This document shows, piece after piece, positions 1 to 10,134 of a DNA stretch of 64,000 nt. The first letter of the stretch is position 1. Each line of letters begins with the position of its first letter. A program made the position numbers and the translations under genes. A model generated the notes under the pieces. That model did no database searches, was not told the origin of the DNA, and was given only the letters and a program-made list of their open reading frames with translations. This DNA is from Cladocopium goreaui (Eukaryota > Sar > Dinophyceae > Suessiales > Symbiodiniaceae). The DNA lies in assembly GCA_947184155.2 (NCBI GenBank), contig CAMXCT020002046.1, positions 124,001 through 188,000 on the forward strand, written 5' to 3'.

Positions 1-1
1 G

Positions 2-847
2 CCCTTGAAAATCGAGAGTGTGCTTGAACCAAGCCATGCGTTAGTGAACGCTTTGGCGCAATGTGCAGAGGACGGTCGCTTGAGGTACATTGAGTGGTCT
101 CGTTGCACTACGAGGTCGTCAGAGGTGAACAATGTGAAAGAACAACAGAGCCTTAAGGTTTGGAAGGCCGATGCATCTGGAACAATAAAACAGACGGAGG
201 CCGACTCCAATCTCAAGTGCGAGGTCTCATCAGAACTTGAAGTGATGAACGCCATGAGGAGGCGTGGGATTGCATACGAGCTGGCAAACCTCATGAGTTT
301 TGAAAAGCATGAGCTGATAGTTAACATGTTGTTCGCAGAGTTGCAGAGGGAGCCAATGGGTGGTTTCAGGAAGCTCTCCATGGGCCAACTTGCAGCAGCA
401 GACCGTGAGATTCACCTGAAGTTGTCTGAGAAGACACGAGCGGGCCTACCACTTGGGCCGGCAGGTGAACTTCCCCTAGATGTCCATGTGGAAGCTGTCT
501 TGGAGATGCCTGCCATCATGTGGCTCCTGATGCAGAAACCGAAGACGAATGCAGCGGTGGACAAAGCACCGGCTCCTGTCAACCCTCAGCCGAAGCCCAA
601 GAACAAGCCATGGTCACCACCGAAAGGTGGCAAGTTTGACAAGAAGAACCGCCGCTTGTCGAAGACACCAATGCCAGCTCAGCTACGAGGAGGCACTCCG
701 GTAGATTCAGATGGAAGGTCGATTTGCTATGGATACAACCTTGGGACTTGCCACGACAAGCAGTGCAAACGTGGCCGACATGTGTGCTGCCGTCCAGGCT
801 GTTTCTCCTCCTCACACAACTTCCTCAACCACGACAAGGCAAATTGA
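2..847 (+). CDS. Gag-like protein with CCCH zinc finger (5' partial)
   Basis: The frame is open from the window edge, so the true start is upstream. About 280 residues are visible. The N-terminal two thirds has no motif I recognise. A basic, proline- and lysine-rich stretch (roughly residues 185-235) precedes a C-terminal CCCH finger with cysteines near residues 241, 249 and 254 and histidine near 259, followed by a second Cys/His cluster. A basic tail plus zinc finger is what nucleic-acid-binding Gag proteins carry. It ends at TGA 845-847 and the pol frame continues directly beyond it. The likely role is packaging of element RNA. The Gag label rests on position and the zinc finger, not on sequence match. 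Confidence 0.6.
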   Translation, partial: PLKIESVLEPSHALVNALAQCAEDGRLRYIEWSRCTTRSSEVNNVKEQQSLKVWKADASGTIKQTEADSNLKCEVSSELEVMNAMRRRGIAYELANLMSFEKHELIVNMLFAELQREPMGGFRKLSMGQLAAADREIHLKLSEKTRAGLPLGPAGELPLDVHVEAVLEMPAIMWLLMQKPKTNAAVDKAPAPVNPQPKPKNKPWSPPKGGKFDKKNRRLSKTPMPAQLRGGTPVDSDGRSICYGYNLGTCHDKQCKRGRHVCCRPGCFSSSHNFLNHDKAN

Positions 848-853
848 CTAAGC
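845..853 (+). promoter_or_regulatory. Candidate gag-pol stop-codon readthrough site (UGA CUA AGC)
   Basis: The gag ORF stops at TGA 845-847. The next codons in the same frame (CTA AGC AAG CAG CAT GGC) run straight into pol. UGA followed by CUA is a known strong readthrough context in viral and cellular mRNAs. Pol has no in-frame ATG before its methyltransferase motif I, so readthrough (or a private nonsense mutation) is the simplest way to make or lose Pol. Confidence 0.55.
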
Positions 854-3800
854 AAGCAGCATGGCTTGCCAGGTCAGACAAGGACCGAAACAAGTGAGGT
901 CGAAAAGCCGGCTTCTGTCCCCACTTCTGCAAAGGCAGCACCGGGGATTTTTCCTTCAGTGGATATCATCCAGGATGAACCTGTGTCCAACGTTGCAGTC
1001 GAAGGGCTGGCAACGCCTTTTACTAGTCAGCGAAGGTCAGCTGACACAAGTTTTGGGGGTGAGCCCCCTTTTGCATGCAAGGGCGAAGGCCCTAGTCCAG
1101 CACTGGAGGGCGCGAAGGCGCCACCTTTTCTTTTGGAGCTTTTCTGTGGAACTGCAGGAGTGTGTGCTCAGTTTCGTACGCAAGGTGGAAGGGCCTTGGG
1201 TGTGGACCATCACTTGAAGAGGGCCAAGCTGAAAGCTGCAGCCGTTCAACTGGATTTGACCCAGCAGTGGGTACAGGATCTCATTGTGAAGGAGATCACA
1301 CTTGGCCGCGTCTCAGGTATACACCTGGGCCCACCTTGCGGCACAGCGTCCAAGGCCAGGAACATCCCAATCAAAAGGAAACTTGTGAAAAGAGGAGCTC
1401 CAAACCCTCAGCCTTTGAGGAGCTCTGCATACCCATTGGGATTTCCATGGCTGAAAGGGCTGAACAAAGTGAAAGTGCAAGCAGCAAACTGCCTGTACGA
1501 ATTTTCAGCCAACCTTGTGATGCTGTGCGAGAAATATGATGTGCTGTTTACGGTGGAGAACCCTGAGAACTCCCTGATGTGGGAAACTCCATTTTTCAAA
1601 CCTCTTTTGCAGCGTTTTTATTTCCATGTCATTGATGCCTGTGAATACGGTTCCGAACATAAGAAGTCCACTGCATTCCTGGCCAACTTCGATGCCCCTA
1701 GGCTCAAACAACGTTGTTCTGGCGATCACAGTCATGCGGCCTGGAAGGTCAGGCAACTTGAATCAGGTGACTGGGCCTTTGATACGGCCAAAGAAGCCGA
1801 ATATCCCAGCAAATTAGCACATGAGTTGGCTGCCTCTTTTCTGGAAGAACTGGCAAAACGTGGAGACATCTATTTGCAGGATGAACTAGTTGACCATGCA
1901 GTGAAAATTTCGGCTGAATCACAGCCAAGACGTACGAAAGGGCCACTCCTCCTTTCTGAGTTCAAGTCGAAGGTGGCCATTGAATGTGTGGAAGATGACA
2001 ATCCGCCACTTTGCATTCCAGAGGATGCAAAACCACCGTGGCAGGGCATTCCTGTTGGTGCGAAGAGACTTGACCTGCAGCCGGTTAGTGATGGAACAGG
2101 GGGTAGTGGCCGTCTGAAGGCAATTTACGGGGTCTATTTTTCCCCTCAGGAATTTGTGCAGCGTGTGCAACAACTGACACATCCATTCGATGTGCCACTC
2201 CCTTTGGATGAGTCAAACATGGAATCGATTGTTTTCATTTTGGAAAGAGGCCCTGCTGGAGTAGCAAAGCACAGAGCGGACATGCTGCAGCATTACATTG
2301 GGCGTGCAAGAGCTCTACAACAAGACGAGTTAAAGTTGCACGAGACGCTGAACGAGTCAATTCAACCGGTGATGGCGACTAAACGCCTCTTGCTGTTCAA
2401 AGAAATGATGGCTGATGCGGGTGTAACAGATCCCTTGCTTTTTGAAGAGCTTTGCAATGGTTTCAGGCTGGTAGGTGATTTATCCCCATCTGGTCAATTT
2501 CCCCCGCAGTGGAAGCCAGCAGTGTTAGGGATTGAACAGCTCAGACAAACTGCAGTCTGGGCTCAGCGTGCAGTGGTTGGGTCGTGCAAACGGGTCTTAG
2601 AAGACTCAGAGATCGCTGCAGCAGTTTGGCAAGAGACGATGGAGCAGGCAGCAGAAGACAAGCGTTGGGTCAGAGGTCCATTTTCTTCTGAGGAAATTAC
2701 TGCAAAGCATGGGAAGCACTGGATCCCATCAAGGCGCTTTGGAGTGCGCCAAAGTGGAAAGATTCGCTCAGTGGACGATTTTAGTCAATTCTTAGTGAAC
2801 TCCACGGTTACATGTCATGAGAAGATCGACTTGGAGGGCATCGACCATATTTGTGCGACAGCTCGCTTTTTTCTTGGAGCTATGAGAGACGAGCATCGTT
2901 GGCGCATTCCTGGTGAAGATGGTGTTTCATCTGGGTCTATAGCAGCAGAGTGGCGTTCAACGAAGTCCAGGGACTTGGTAGGGCGCTGCTTGGATTTAAA
3001 GCATGCCTACAAGCAATTAGTGCGGAATCCTTGTGACGCATGGGCGTCGATCCTTGCTGTGGCAAATCCAGAGGACAACAATGTCTACTACTTCGAAGCC
3101 ATAGCCCTTCCTTTTGGATCTGTTTCTTCAGTCATTGGTTTTAACCGTGCTGCAAGAGCCTTGCGTATGATCTTGACACGTTTGTTCAAGCTTGTGGTTA
3201 CAAACTTATTTGACGATTTTTGCCAGATCGAGCTGGCGCCTATTTCCGATGGAGCGTGGAAGACGGCAGAGTTGGTGCTCACTTTGCTTGGATGGAGAAT
3301 CTCCATGGGAGATGAAAAACGCAAGGCCTTCTCGAAAAGGTTCGAGATATTGGGGGCTATTGTGACCTTTCCCCCACCAGGAGGTGAAACCATAGAAGTC
3401 ACTAACAAGGAGTCCAGGCTTCTGCAGTTGAAACAACAGGTAAATGAACTGAAAGGCTTCCTGAAAGCCACTGCCCCACGGGCGATGCTGGAATCGCTGA
3501 AGGGGAGGCTCCTCTATGCGGCAGGCCACACATACGGCCGAACGACACAACTGGCCTGTCAGCTCCTCCACAAATTTGGAGGTCAAGGACCGTCAGTTAC
3601 AGTGACGCCGGAGTTGGTCCACGTTGTCTCTGAGGCCCTTTCTTTGCTGATGGAGGCCAAACCGAGACTGGTGCAATCCTGGTCCGAAGTGCCGCCCATA
3701 TTGTTGTTTACCGATGGTGCGGTAGAAGATTCGCTGAAATCAGTCACCCATGGCGCTGTGCTTGTGGATCCTTGGAAACAGCAGAGCTTCTTTATGGGAG

Positions 3801-4219
3801 ATAACATACCTAGCGACTTCGTGCAGCTTTGGACAAGGTCAGGGAAGAAACAGGTCATCGCCCAGGCCGAGATCTTTCCAGTCGTTATTGCGAAAGCGAC
3901 ATGGAGCACATCTTTGGAAGGTAGAAGCATTTTGTGGTTCCTTGACAACGAGAGCGTTCGGATGTCCTTGGTGAGAAATTTTTCCCCCATTTTGGACAGT
4001 TTTTTCCTTCTGCAACTGAATGCTCGCATGGACGTTAGCGTCCAATCCAGAAACTGGTACAGCAGAGTGCCATCAAAGAGCAATCCATCAGACAGTGCCT
4101 CTAGACTCCAATTTTCGGAGTATCGAAACTCTGCCAGGTCAGTTCCTGACTACTCAATTGCTTTGAAAGCCCTGGAGGACTCTTGGAAGCTGGTTGGATT
4201 GATTGAAAAGGGGAGGTGA
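848..4219 (+). CDS. Pol: C5-methyltransferase-like domain, reverse transcriptase, RNase H
   Basis: This is an uninterrupted frame of about 1,120 codons in phase with gag. A DNA cytosine methyltransferase-like domain comes first: motif I LELFCGTAG at nt ~1133, motif IV GPPCGT at ~1328, and motif VI ENPENS at ~1556. The RT follows: LDLKHAY around nt 2990 supplies the first catalytic Asp, ALPFGS lies near 3103, and FDDF at 3209-3220 stands for the usual YxDD box. The RNase H domain starts with FTDGA at ~3707 and ends near NPSDSASR at ~4085. DIRS elements often carry an adenine methyltransferase, whereas this one has the PPC and ENP signature of the C5 type. Its stop codon lies inside repeat B1. 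No in-frame start precedes motif I, so it is probably a gag fusion by readthrough. Whether the methyltransferase is active cannot be judged here. Confidence 0.82.
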   Translation, partial: LSKQHGLPGQTRTETSEVEKPASVPTSAKAAPGIFPSVDIIQDEPVSNVAVEGLATPFTSQRRSADTSFGGEPPFACKGEGPSPALEGAKAPPFLLELFCGTAGVCAQFRTQGGRALGVDHHLKRAKLKAAAVQLDLTQQWVQDLIVKEITLGRVSGIHLGPPCGTASKARNIPIKRKLVKRGAPNPQPLRSSAYPLGFPWLKGLNKVKVQAANCLYEFSANLVMLCEKYDVLFTVENPENSLMWETPFFKPLLQRFYFHVIDACEYGSEHKKSTAFLANFDAPRLKQRCSGDHSHAAWKVRQLESGDWAFDTAKEAEYPSKLAHELAASFLEELAKRGDIYLQDELVDHAVKISAESQPRRTKGPLLLSEFKSKVAIECVEDDNPPLCIPEDAKPPWQGIPVGAKRLDLQPVSDGTGGSGRLKAIYGVYFSPQEFVQRVQQLTHPFDVPLPLDESNMESIVFILERGPAGVAKHRADMLQHYIGRARALQQDELKLHETLNESIQPVMATKRLLLFKEMMADAGVTDPLLFEELCNGFRLVGDLSPSGQFPPQWKPAVLGIEQLRQTAVWAQRAVVGSCKRVLEDSEIAAAVWQETMEQAAEDKRWVRGPFSSEEITAKHGKHWIPSRRFGVRQSGKIRSVDDFSQFLVNSTVTCHEKIDLEGIDHICATARFFLGAMRDEHRWRIPGEDGVSSGSIAAEWRSTKSRDLVGRCLDLKHAYKQLVRNPCDAWASILAVANPEDNNVYYFEAIALPFGSVSSVIGFNRAARALRMILTRLFKLVVTNLFDDFCQIELAPISDGAWKTAELVLTLLGWRISMGDEKRKAFSKRFEILGAIVTFPPPGGETIEVTNKESRLLQLKQQVNELKGFLKATAPRAMLESLKGRLLYAAGHTYGRTTQLACQLLHKFGGQGPSVTVTPELVHVVSEALSLLMEAKPRLVQSWSEVPPILLFTDGAVEDSLKSVTHGAVLVDPWKQQSFFMGDNIPSDFVQLWTRSGKKQVIAQAEIFPVVIAKATWSTSLEGRSILWFLDNESVRMSLVRNFSPILDSFFLLQLNARMDVSVQSRNWYSRVPSKSNPSDSASRLQFSEYRNSARSVPDYSIALKALEDSWKLVGLIEKGR

Positions 4220-4534
4220 GCAGCTCCCAAATGTTTGAAAGGTTTTCATTTCCGTTTTCGCCAATTTTCAGTTTGAGTTCACGGTCATGGGACAACAAAT
4301 TTTTGCAGAAGTGCAATGCGTGTGAATTCTTTGGAAATCATTTTGTTTTCAAATGCAGGTGACAAAGAGTCACCGTCAAATGAACGTTGTTGGCGACTGA
4401 GTGAACGCACTCATTGGAATCTCCCCAATTAACAAAGCTGGACAAAAAGTCAAATATTATAAAGTGCGAACTTTAAGAAGTTCAATTACATTTTGAAACG
4501 TTTTGTAAGCGCGCTTTCCCACGTCACGCGATAA
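4210..4534 (+). repeat. Split direct repeat B1 (325 bp)
   Basis: The same sequence returns at 4962-5286 with an offset of exactly 752 bp; by eye I noticed one difference (cactcattgg versus cactcgttgg). It begins with the last codons and stop of pol and ends at ...cacgcgataa. Confidence 0.9.
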
Positions 4535-4961
4535 GGACAATTTCACCGTAGGTGATGGTTCTTTATCGAAAGTAAAGTGGGTTTAAGAATTTTTGAGTGT
4601 GCTCAAAAATTTCTCGCGCTTACATGTTTTATTTTGTGCCTTGAAAGCAAGGACACAAAGGAAACAGTGAAACAAATCTCAAACGTTTGAACACCACTGT
4701 CGTTGTTGTTTCAGTTGCTGGTATCTAATGCCTTTGTTTAGTCTTTAAGGCTTTTTAGGTACCAGGTTTTCTTCTGTGAAAACTTCCAACCAACTAAAAC
4801 AACAACTTGGTTTTAACGTCCCTCGTTTTCATGTTTGGTTGTGTCCAAATCATGTTTGTGTTCAACCGCGCTCGCCTCAAACAGTTTGGGTGGGTGGTGG
4901 GAGCAACTGTTTTCCACTTGTAGGAACTCGCGACCCGCCCAGTACCCACCCCGCGAGTTAG
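4535..4961 (+). repeat. Presumed A2 segment between B1 and B2
   Basis: This 427-bp non-coding block lies between the two B repeats. In the DIRS/Ngaro layout it should repeat the left end (A1) of the element, which is outside the window. It closes with a short inverted repeat, AACTCGCG (4925-4932) and CGCGAGTT (4952-4959), right at the junction with B2. Confidence 0.55.
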
Positions 4962-5286
4962 GGGGAGGTGAGCAGCTCCCAAATGTTTGAAAGGTTTTCA
5001 TTTCCGTTTTCGCCAATTTTCAGTTTGAGTTCACGGTCATGGGACAACAAATTTTTGCAGAAGTGCAATGCGTGTGAATTCTTTGGAAATCATTTTGTTT
5101 TCAAATGCAGGTGACAAAGAGTCACCGTCAAATGAACGTTGTTGGCGACTGAGTGAACGCACTCGTTGGAATCTCCCCAATTAACAAAGCTGGACAAAAA
5201 GTCAAATATTATAAAGTGCGAACTTTAAGAAGTTCAATTACATTTTGAAACGTTTTGTAAGCGCGCTTTCCCACGTCACGCGATAA
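4962..5286 (+). repeat. Split direct repeat B2 (325 bp), right end of the element
   Basis: This is the second copy of the B1 sequence. Similarity stops after ...cacgcgataa at 5286, which marks the probable right end of the retrotransposon. Confidence 0.88.
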
Positions 5287-6020
5287 ATCCATATTCAGTT
5301 GGTTCAATATGTTCCGCGTCAGTTTCGTTTGAAGCCAGGTTGTGCCATGGAACTGCACTTTCACAGCATCAGAAGTGAGTTGAGATATGCCATGTGCATG
5401 TAGCCGCCGTGAAAATCAACATGTCCTATGGGATTGTCGTTTGATGCCAGGTTGGGCAATGAAACCGTAGGATCCATCCGTGGAGGCTGGAAGTTTGATG
5501 TGCAAAGCAGTACAAAACATGTGAACGCTTCATTGGATGCTAGCTTGTCGCGGAATGGAACAACATTGTTGGTAGTGCATATGGGCAGCTCTAGAAGAAG
5601 ACATGTCGGAACCATGTGCAACAAAGTCATATAGATTATTTTGGTATTGTTGTCTGAATGATGTATAGATTATTGCTCACATGTGGAATACATTATCGAA
5701 AAGCCCATTATTCAAGTAAAGATTGCAAGAATGCAAGTCCACCTTCGAAAGTTTCTACCAATCGACTGAGGTCCCCAAAATGTTGTAGCTGTACTAACAT
5801 CAAGTCACGCATGGCAGCCGATTGCTTTGCAGCTGCGGGGAGATTGCAGTATACGTCGTTTCAAACAAATTCAGTTGATTTGAATGATGCGCTGTTGCTA
5901 TCCTTCCATGACTGGATGGACGCTGGGCGGCAATATTTCGGCACAGGTGGAAGAGCTTCATATGGACGCCAGCAGCAAAGGACGCACGTGGCTGCAAGAG
6001 AAGATGGCGATGATGAAGCA
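5287..6020. other. Non-coding flank of the retrotransposon
   Basis: I see no convincing gene. A ~37-bp sequence at 5667-5703 (tagattattgctcacatgtg...) recurs at 6298-6335, just beyond the long foldback, so the two copies bracket it. Confidence 0.5.
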
Positions 6021-6147
6021 GGGTGACTTGCGGAAGGTTGCAGCAGCTTCTGGTGTTTCTACACGTGGAGAAGATGGTTCACCATTGAACCATCTTGTCG
6101 ACGTGTCGACACATCAGAAGCTGCTGCAACCTTCTGCAAGTCATCCC
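6021..6147. repeat. Long imperfect foldback hairpin
   Basis: The left arm (6021-6081) and right arm (6086-6147) are about 61 nt each, complementary with roughly eight mismatches and one bulge, and separated by only a few bases. The pairing core is GGTTGCAGCAGCTTCTG against its complement. It could be a MITE remnant, or an RNA hairpin of small-RNA-precursor size. Arms and loop were aligned by eye. Confidence 0.75.
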
Positions 6148-6851
6148 GCGTCATGCTCGCCATTTGAAGGTCTTGGTACTTGAATGCTTAGAAGGTCTTC
6201 GGTTCTTCTACACAGCTGGGTCTTCATCAGGCCAGGGCCCCGGGAGAGGATGGCATTGTTTATATTCACGCTTGCTTATGTGACATCAGGAAGCTGCAGA
6301 TTATTGCTCACATGTGGACTACACTATCGAAAAGGTTTGAATTCGTCTGGAGGATAGCATTCGTCTGTGGATAGCTCTCGCTCCACCACAGATGGAGGAA
6401 CTGCGGACGCATCATAGAGTCCAGCCAGACATCTATACCTCCAGGATAGATTTGAGTGCGACACATGCGCCTCTTGGGCGTGCCACAGATGCTCAATGGT
6501 GTCACACTTACAACTATTTCGACTACAGCTTCCTCCAGGTCGAAATTACTGCTCTGGGTTACTTTCGAAAGATGGAAGCAAATGTACTGGAGAAGGTTCG
6601 ACCTGGTGAGTTTCGTTGGTATGGATTTCTTGCTCCAGAAGAACGTGATGAGCAGGGAAGATTGCTTTATCAGATCATCGACCCCATGGTTGCTAATGAG
6701 CCGGCTCACGAGCGTCCTACTAGGAACTGAGGAATGAGCAAGCTGTAGATTAGTGGGTCCGTCCTGCCTTGGGGCTTTATAGACCTTTCCGGTTACCTGA
6801 CACCGGTGAAACAAGCATTTGGATACATGTAATCATATTATCGCAAAGACG
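6148..6851. other. Mostly non-coding; one weak ORF
   Basis: A 112-codon + strand ORF at 6392-6730 has a fairly protein-like composition (for example YNYFDYSFLQVEITALGYF) but no domain I recognise and no supporting signals. It may be a gene fragment. Nothing else is seen. Confidence 0.25.
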
Positions 6852-7611
6852 ATTTGAAAATGAAGTGTATCAGCATGAGTCAACCAGAACTGTCTGAGAC
6901 TCGCTGATGCACGCATCTTTGCTTGAGACATTCAGTTTCACCGTAGTGCATCTTGTCTCACCATAGTGCATCGGCGTGAGTCAAACAGAACGGTCTGAGA
7001 CTCCATCGACGATCAATAAAGTTGTCAGTTCCCTTTGCGCATATAGTTGTGCCGGGACATCACTGAATGTGATCTGTCACAGTCATTAGTCATAGTCCTT
7101 GAATGCTTTGCAGGTCCGCATTGTTGGTCTGTGCACCTAGGTTTGCATCGAGTCAGGGCCCCGGGATGGGATGGATTACCTGGATAGGCAGGCTGCTACC
7201 ACAAAGAGACAAATCGATATATTTTATATTGAGATAGATCTAGAGATATGATATAAAGATGGATTTATGAGTGTTAATATATAGAGATGGATGTATGAGT
7301 GTTAAGATAAGAGTTTCAATTCCAGTCACAGTCAGGAGTCCGGACCCTAAACCCAAAAACCACATGGAAAGGAGCACAAAAGCCATCCCATTATATCATA
7401 TTGTAATACTGTGCTTGTCCCAGCCCAGAAACGTTCGCCGCCTGCCAGGTCCGCCCGTTTATACTTCTTTTTGGGGAGATGGCAAACCACCTTGGTTGGG
7501 GGGCCCCAAAGCACACAGCCCTCATGACATGTTTATACATGCTGGTTTCGAGTAAGAGCATTTCCTTTTTTTTCCGGTTCACATGGAAATGGGACTTCAC
7601 CACACCACCCC
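6852..7611 (+). repeat. Dispersed module, copy 1
   Basis: The sequence from tttgaaaatgaagtgtatcagc to the cacaccacccc near 7611 recurs at about 9368-10079 with small indels and substitutions. Shared parts include gggccccgggatgggatgg and the ccttggttggggggccccaa block. The latter also appears alone near 8783. No ORF is conserved between copies, so this is a non-coding repeat of unknown type. Confidence 0.75.
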
Positions 7612-7674
7612 ATCAACACATGCACGCACGATATAAGGTATACGTGTCCAGGCTCCTCCTCAGGTCTTATGACT

Positions 7675-7749
7675 TTCAATTGAAGTGATGGTGTACCATG
7701 GTCACGCCATCAGCCATGGTACATCTATTGTCACTTCCTCCCAATTGAA
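7675..7749. repeat. Inverted repeat with TTCAATTG ends
   Basis: TTCAATTGAAGTGA and TGTACCATGG on the left are mirrored by CCATGGTACA, TCACTT and CAATTGAA on the right. The size and symmetry fit a small foldback element. Confidence 0.6.
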
Positions 7750-8952
7750 TCTATGATAACCTTTGGCCTGCAGTGCCAGTAACCCTGGTTCCCCCCAGAT
7801 CTCTTGTTGTGGGCAGATAGGCCTCTCTCTGGACGGACGGACTTTTCTAAGTAAAGAAAAGCAAAAAAAATATTTTCTGCTGCTTCTTCAAAGTGATCCC
7901 CTTTGAGATGGTCCATTGAACTTTTTTGGGATTGATCGAGTGGCTTCAAATTGATGGTTAACGATGTCATTTTGAAGAAGCAAGTAACTAGCTATTTCCT
8001 GGAGAAGAACATCACGGCGATCACCAAGGTCATCACAGATGTGTGAAGAAAAGGGTGAGCAAGGAGTATAGGAGCTTTGGGCCTTGGACTAGGAGATCCA
8101 CTGGCGGGCTGAGTATGTGCACTTAGCCGTTGGTCATTGGATGGCAGGTTCTGGAATGGAACAACATCATTGCATTCTGTGACGGACCGAACCGTTCATT
8201 TGCTCGGAACATCACCAAAGGACGGAGTGCCGCTTGGATGACCTGTGGACATCCTGGATGCGATGCGGCAACACACAAACAGTGTCCAGTGCAAGATGGA
8301 CGACCAGGTTGTCGCCGTGCACGCTTTGGTTCAGCTGCTGCAAGCAGTGATGGCTTCAAGCTTTTGCAGGACAATATCAGGACTGACAAAAGTTTTAGTT
8401 AGGCTCGCCATGACATTACACACTTGGTCACGTATTGTGATGAGGTGCACATCGTCGAGTCGTCATCTTAGATCTTTACAATATTTAGATTAACAGCATT
8501 AGGCCTTAGCTTCAGAGTTTGATAATAGGTATATAATTATGGCCTGCTCCTATAAGACTTTGAGGTGATAGGATGGTTCCCCCACCCTGGCGGGGGGCCA
8601 GGTCGATTCTTTGTCATCTCAACACCTTTGTGAGCAGCTTAGTTATTTGATGTTTAACTTTGATTCTTGTATTGCAACCAGAACTGTCTGAGCAATACAA
8701 ATTACAAATACATGGTACGAACTTCACCCCTCCGTCGAAATGCTGAGGTGGCCAGCAATGTCCGCCGCCTGCCAGAACCACCCTGGTTGGGGGGCCCCAA
8801 AGCACACCGCCCTCATGAGACAGGATACGAATTTCGCAGATCGAGGCAGTGGTAGTGCCTGTTCATATTATATAGCATGGTAGTTGGATTTTACCTAAGG
8901 TCCGTGGAGGTGCCCAGATAAAGATCAACCGCGGTAGCCACTGATGTCAATT
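7750..8952. other. Non-coding spacer with repeat fragments
   Basis: I see no reliable gene. It holds a stray copy of the ccctggttggggggccccaa block (near 8783) and, at 8621-8697, one copy of the spacer that later belongs to the 209-bp tandem repeat. Confidence 0.45.
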
Positions 8953-9500
8953 GAATTTGAAAATGAAGTGCATCAGCATGAGTCAACCAGAACTGTCTGA
9001 GACTTGTTGATGCACGCATCTTTGCTTGAGACATTCAGTTTCACCGTAGTGCATCCTGTCTCACCGTAGTGCATCGGCGTGCGTCAACACCTTTGTGAGC
9101 AGCTTAGTTATTTGATGTTTAACTTTGATTCTTGTATTGCAACCAGAACTGTCTGAGCATTGAATTTGAAAATGAAGTGCATCAGCATGAGTCAACCAGA
9201 ACTGTCTGAGACTTGTTGATGCACGCATCTTTGCTTGAGACATTCAGTTTCACCGTAGTGCATCCTGTCTCACCGTAGTGCATCGGCGTGCGTCAACACC
9301 TTTGTGAGCAGCTTAGTTATTTGATGTTTAACTTTGATTCTTGTATTGCAACCAGAACTGTCTGAGCATTGAATTTGAAAATGAAGTGCATCAGCATGAG
9401 TCAACCAGAACTGTCTGAGACTTGCTGATGCACGCATCTTTGCTTGAGACATTCAGTTTCACCGTAGTGCATCCTGTCTCACCATAGTGTATCGGCGTGG
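8953..9500. repeat. Tandem repeat, 209-bp unit
   Basis: GAATTTGAAAATGAAGTGCA begins at 8953, 9162 and 9371, giving an exact 209-bp period with two full units and a partial third that runs into dispersed module copy 2. Each unit contains two related CAGAACTGTCTGAG segments. The short identical minus-strand ORFs inside are by-products of the repeat. Confidence 0.88.
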
Positions 9501-10079
9501 GTCAAGCAGAACGGTCTGAGACTCCATAGAAGAGCAATAAAGCTGCCGATTCCTTTTGCGCGTATAGTTGTGCCGGGACATCGCTGAATGTGATCTGTCA
9601 CAGTCATTAGTCATAGTCCTTGAATGCTTTGCGGGTCCGCATTGTTGGTCTGTGCAGCTAGGTTTGCATCGAGTCAGGGCCCCGGGATGGGATGGATTAC
9701 CTGGATAAGCTGCTACCACAAAGAAACAAATCGATATATTTTAGATTGAGATAGAGATAGAGATATGATATAAAGATGGATGTATGACTTTTAATATATA
9801 GAGATGGATGTATGAGTGTTAAGATAAGAGTTTCCATTCCAGTCACAGTCAGGCGTCAGGACCCTAAACCCATAAAGAACCAACTTCTATCATATTGTAC
9901 TACTGTGCGTGTCCCAGCCCAGAAACGGTCGCTGCCTGCCATGTCCGCCCGTTTATACCTTTTTTTCAGGAGATGGCAAACCACCTTGGTTGGGGGGCCC
10001 CAAAGCACATAGCCCGCATGACATGTTTATACATGCTGGTTACGAGGCACATGGAAATAGGACTTCACCACACCACCCC
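9366..10079 (+). repeat. Dispersed module, copy 2
   Basis: This is the second copy of the 6852-7611 module, with the same internal order and small length differences. It continues directly from the third unit of the 209-bp repeat, which suggests that the tandem repeat arose by unequal duplication of the module's left end. Confidence 0.72.
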
Positions 10080-10134
10080 GTCGGATTGCTGAGGTCGCCA
10101 CGACAACGATGACTTCGCTGTGACTACTTGGGCC

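Larger units (their letters stand above)
1..5286 (+). mobile_element. DIRS/Ngaro-like retrotransposon, 5' end outside the window
   Basis: The order seen is gag-like ORF, in-frame UGA, then a methyltransferase-RT-RNase H ORF, followed by a 325-bp sequence present twice (4210-4534 and 4962-5286) around a unique 427-bp block. That B1-A2-B2 arrangement is the known 3' architecture of tyrosine-recombinase retrotransposons of the DIRS/Ngaro group, where A1 lies at the far 5' end. A1 would be upstream of this window. I found no tyrosine recombinase ORF between pol and B1; it may lie upstream, be supplied in trans, or be absent. The pol frame is uninterrupted over 1,100 codons and the repeats are almost identical, so the copy looks young. 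Assignment to the group is inference from architecture plus RT type. Confidence 0.72.

Noticed and set aside
6308-6814. 168-codon minus-strand ORF
   Set aside because: No motif, poor protein character, and it overlaps a better-looking + strand ORF; neither is firmly supported.
6838-6856. ATCGCAAAGACGAT near the dispersed module
   Set aside because: Only four pairs around a truncated loop, outside the cluster and with no gene nearby.
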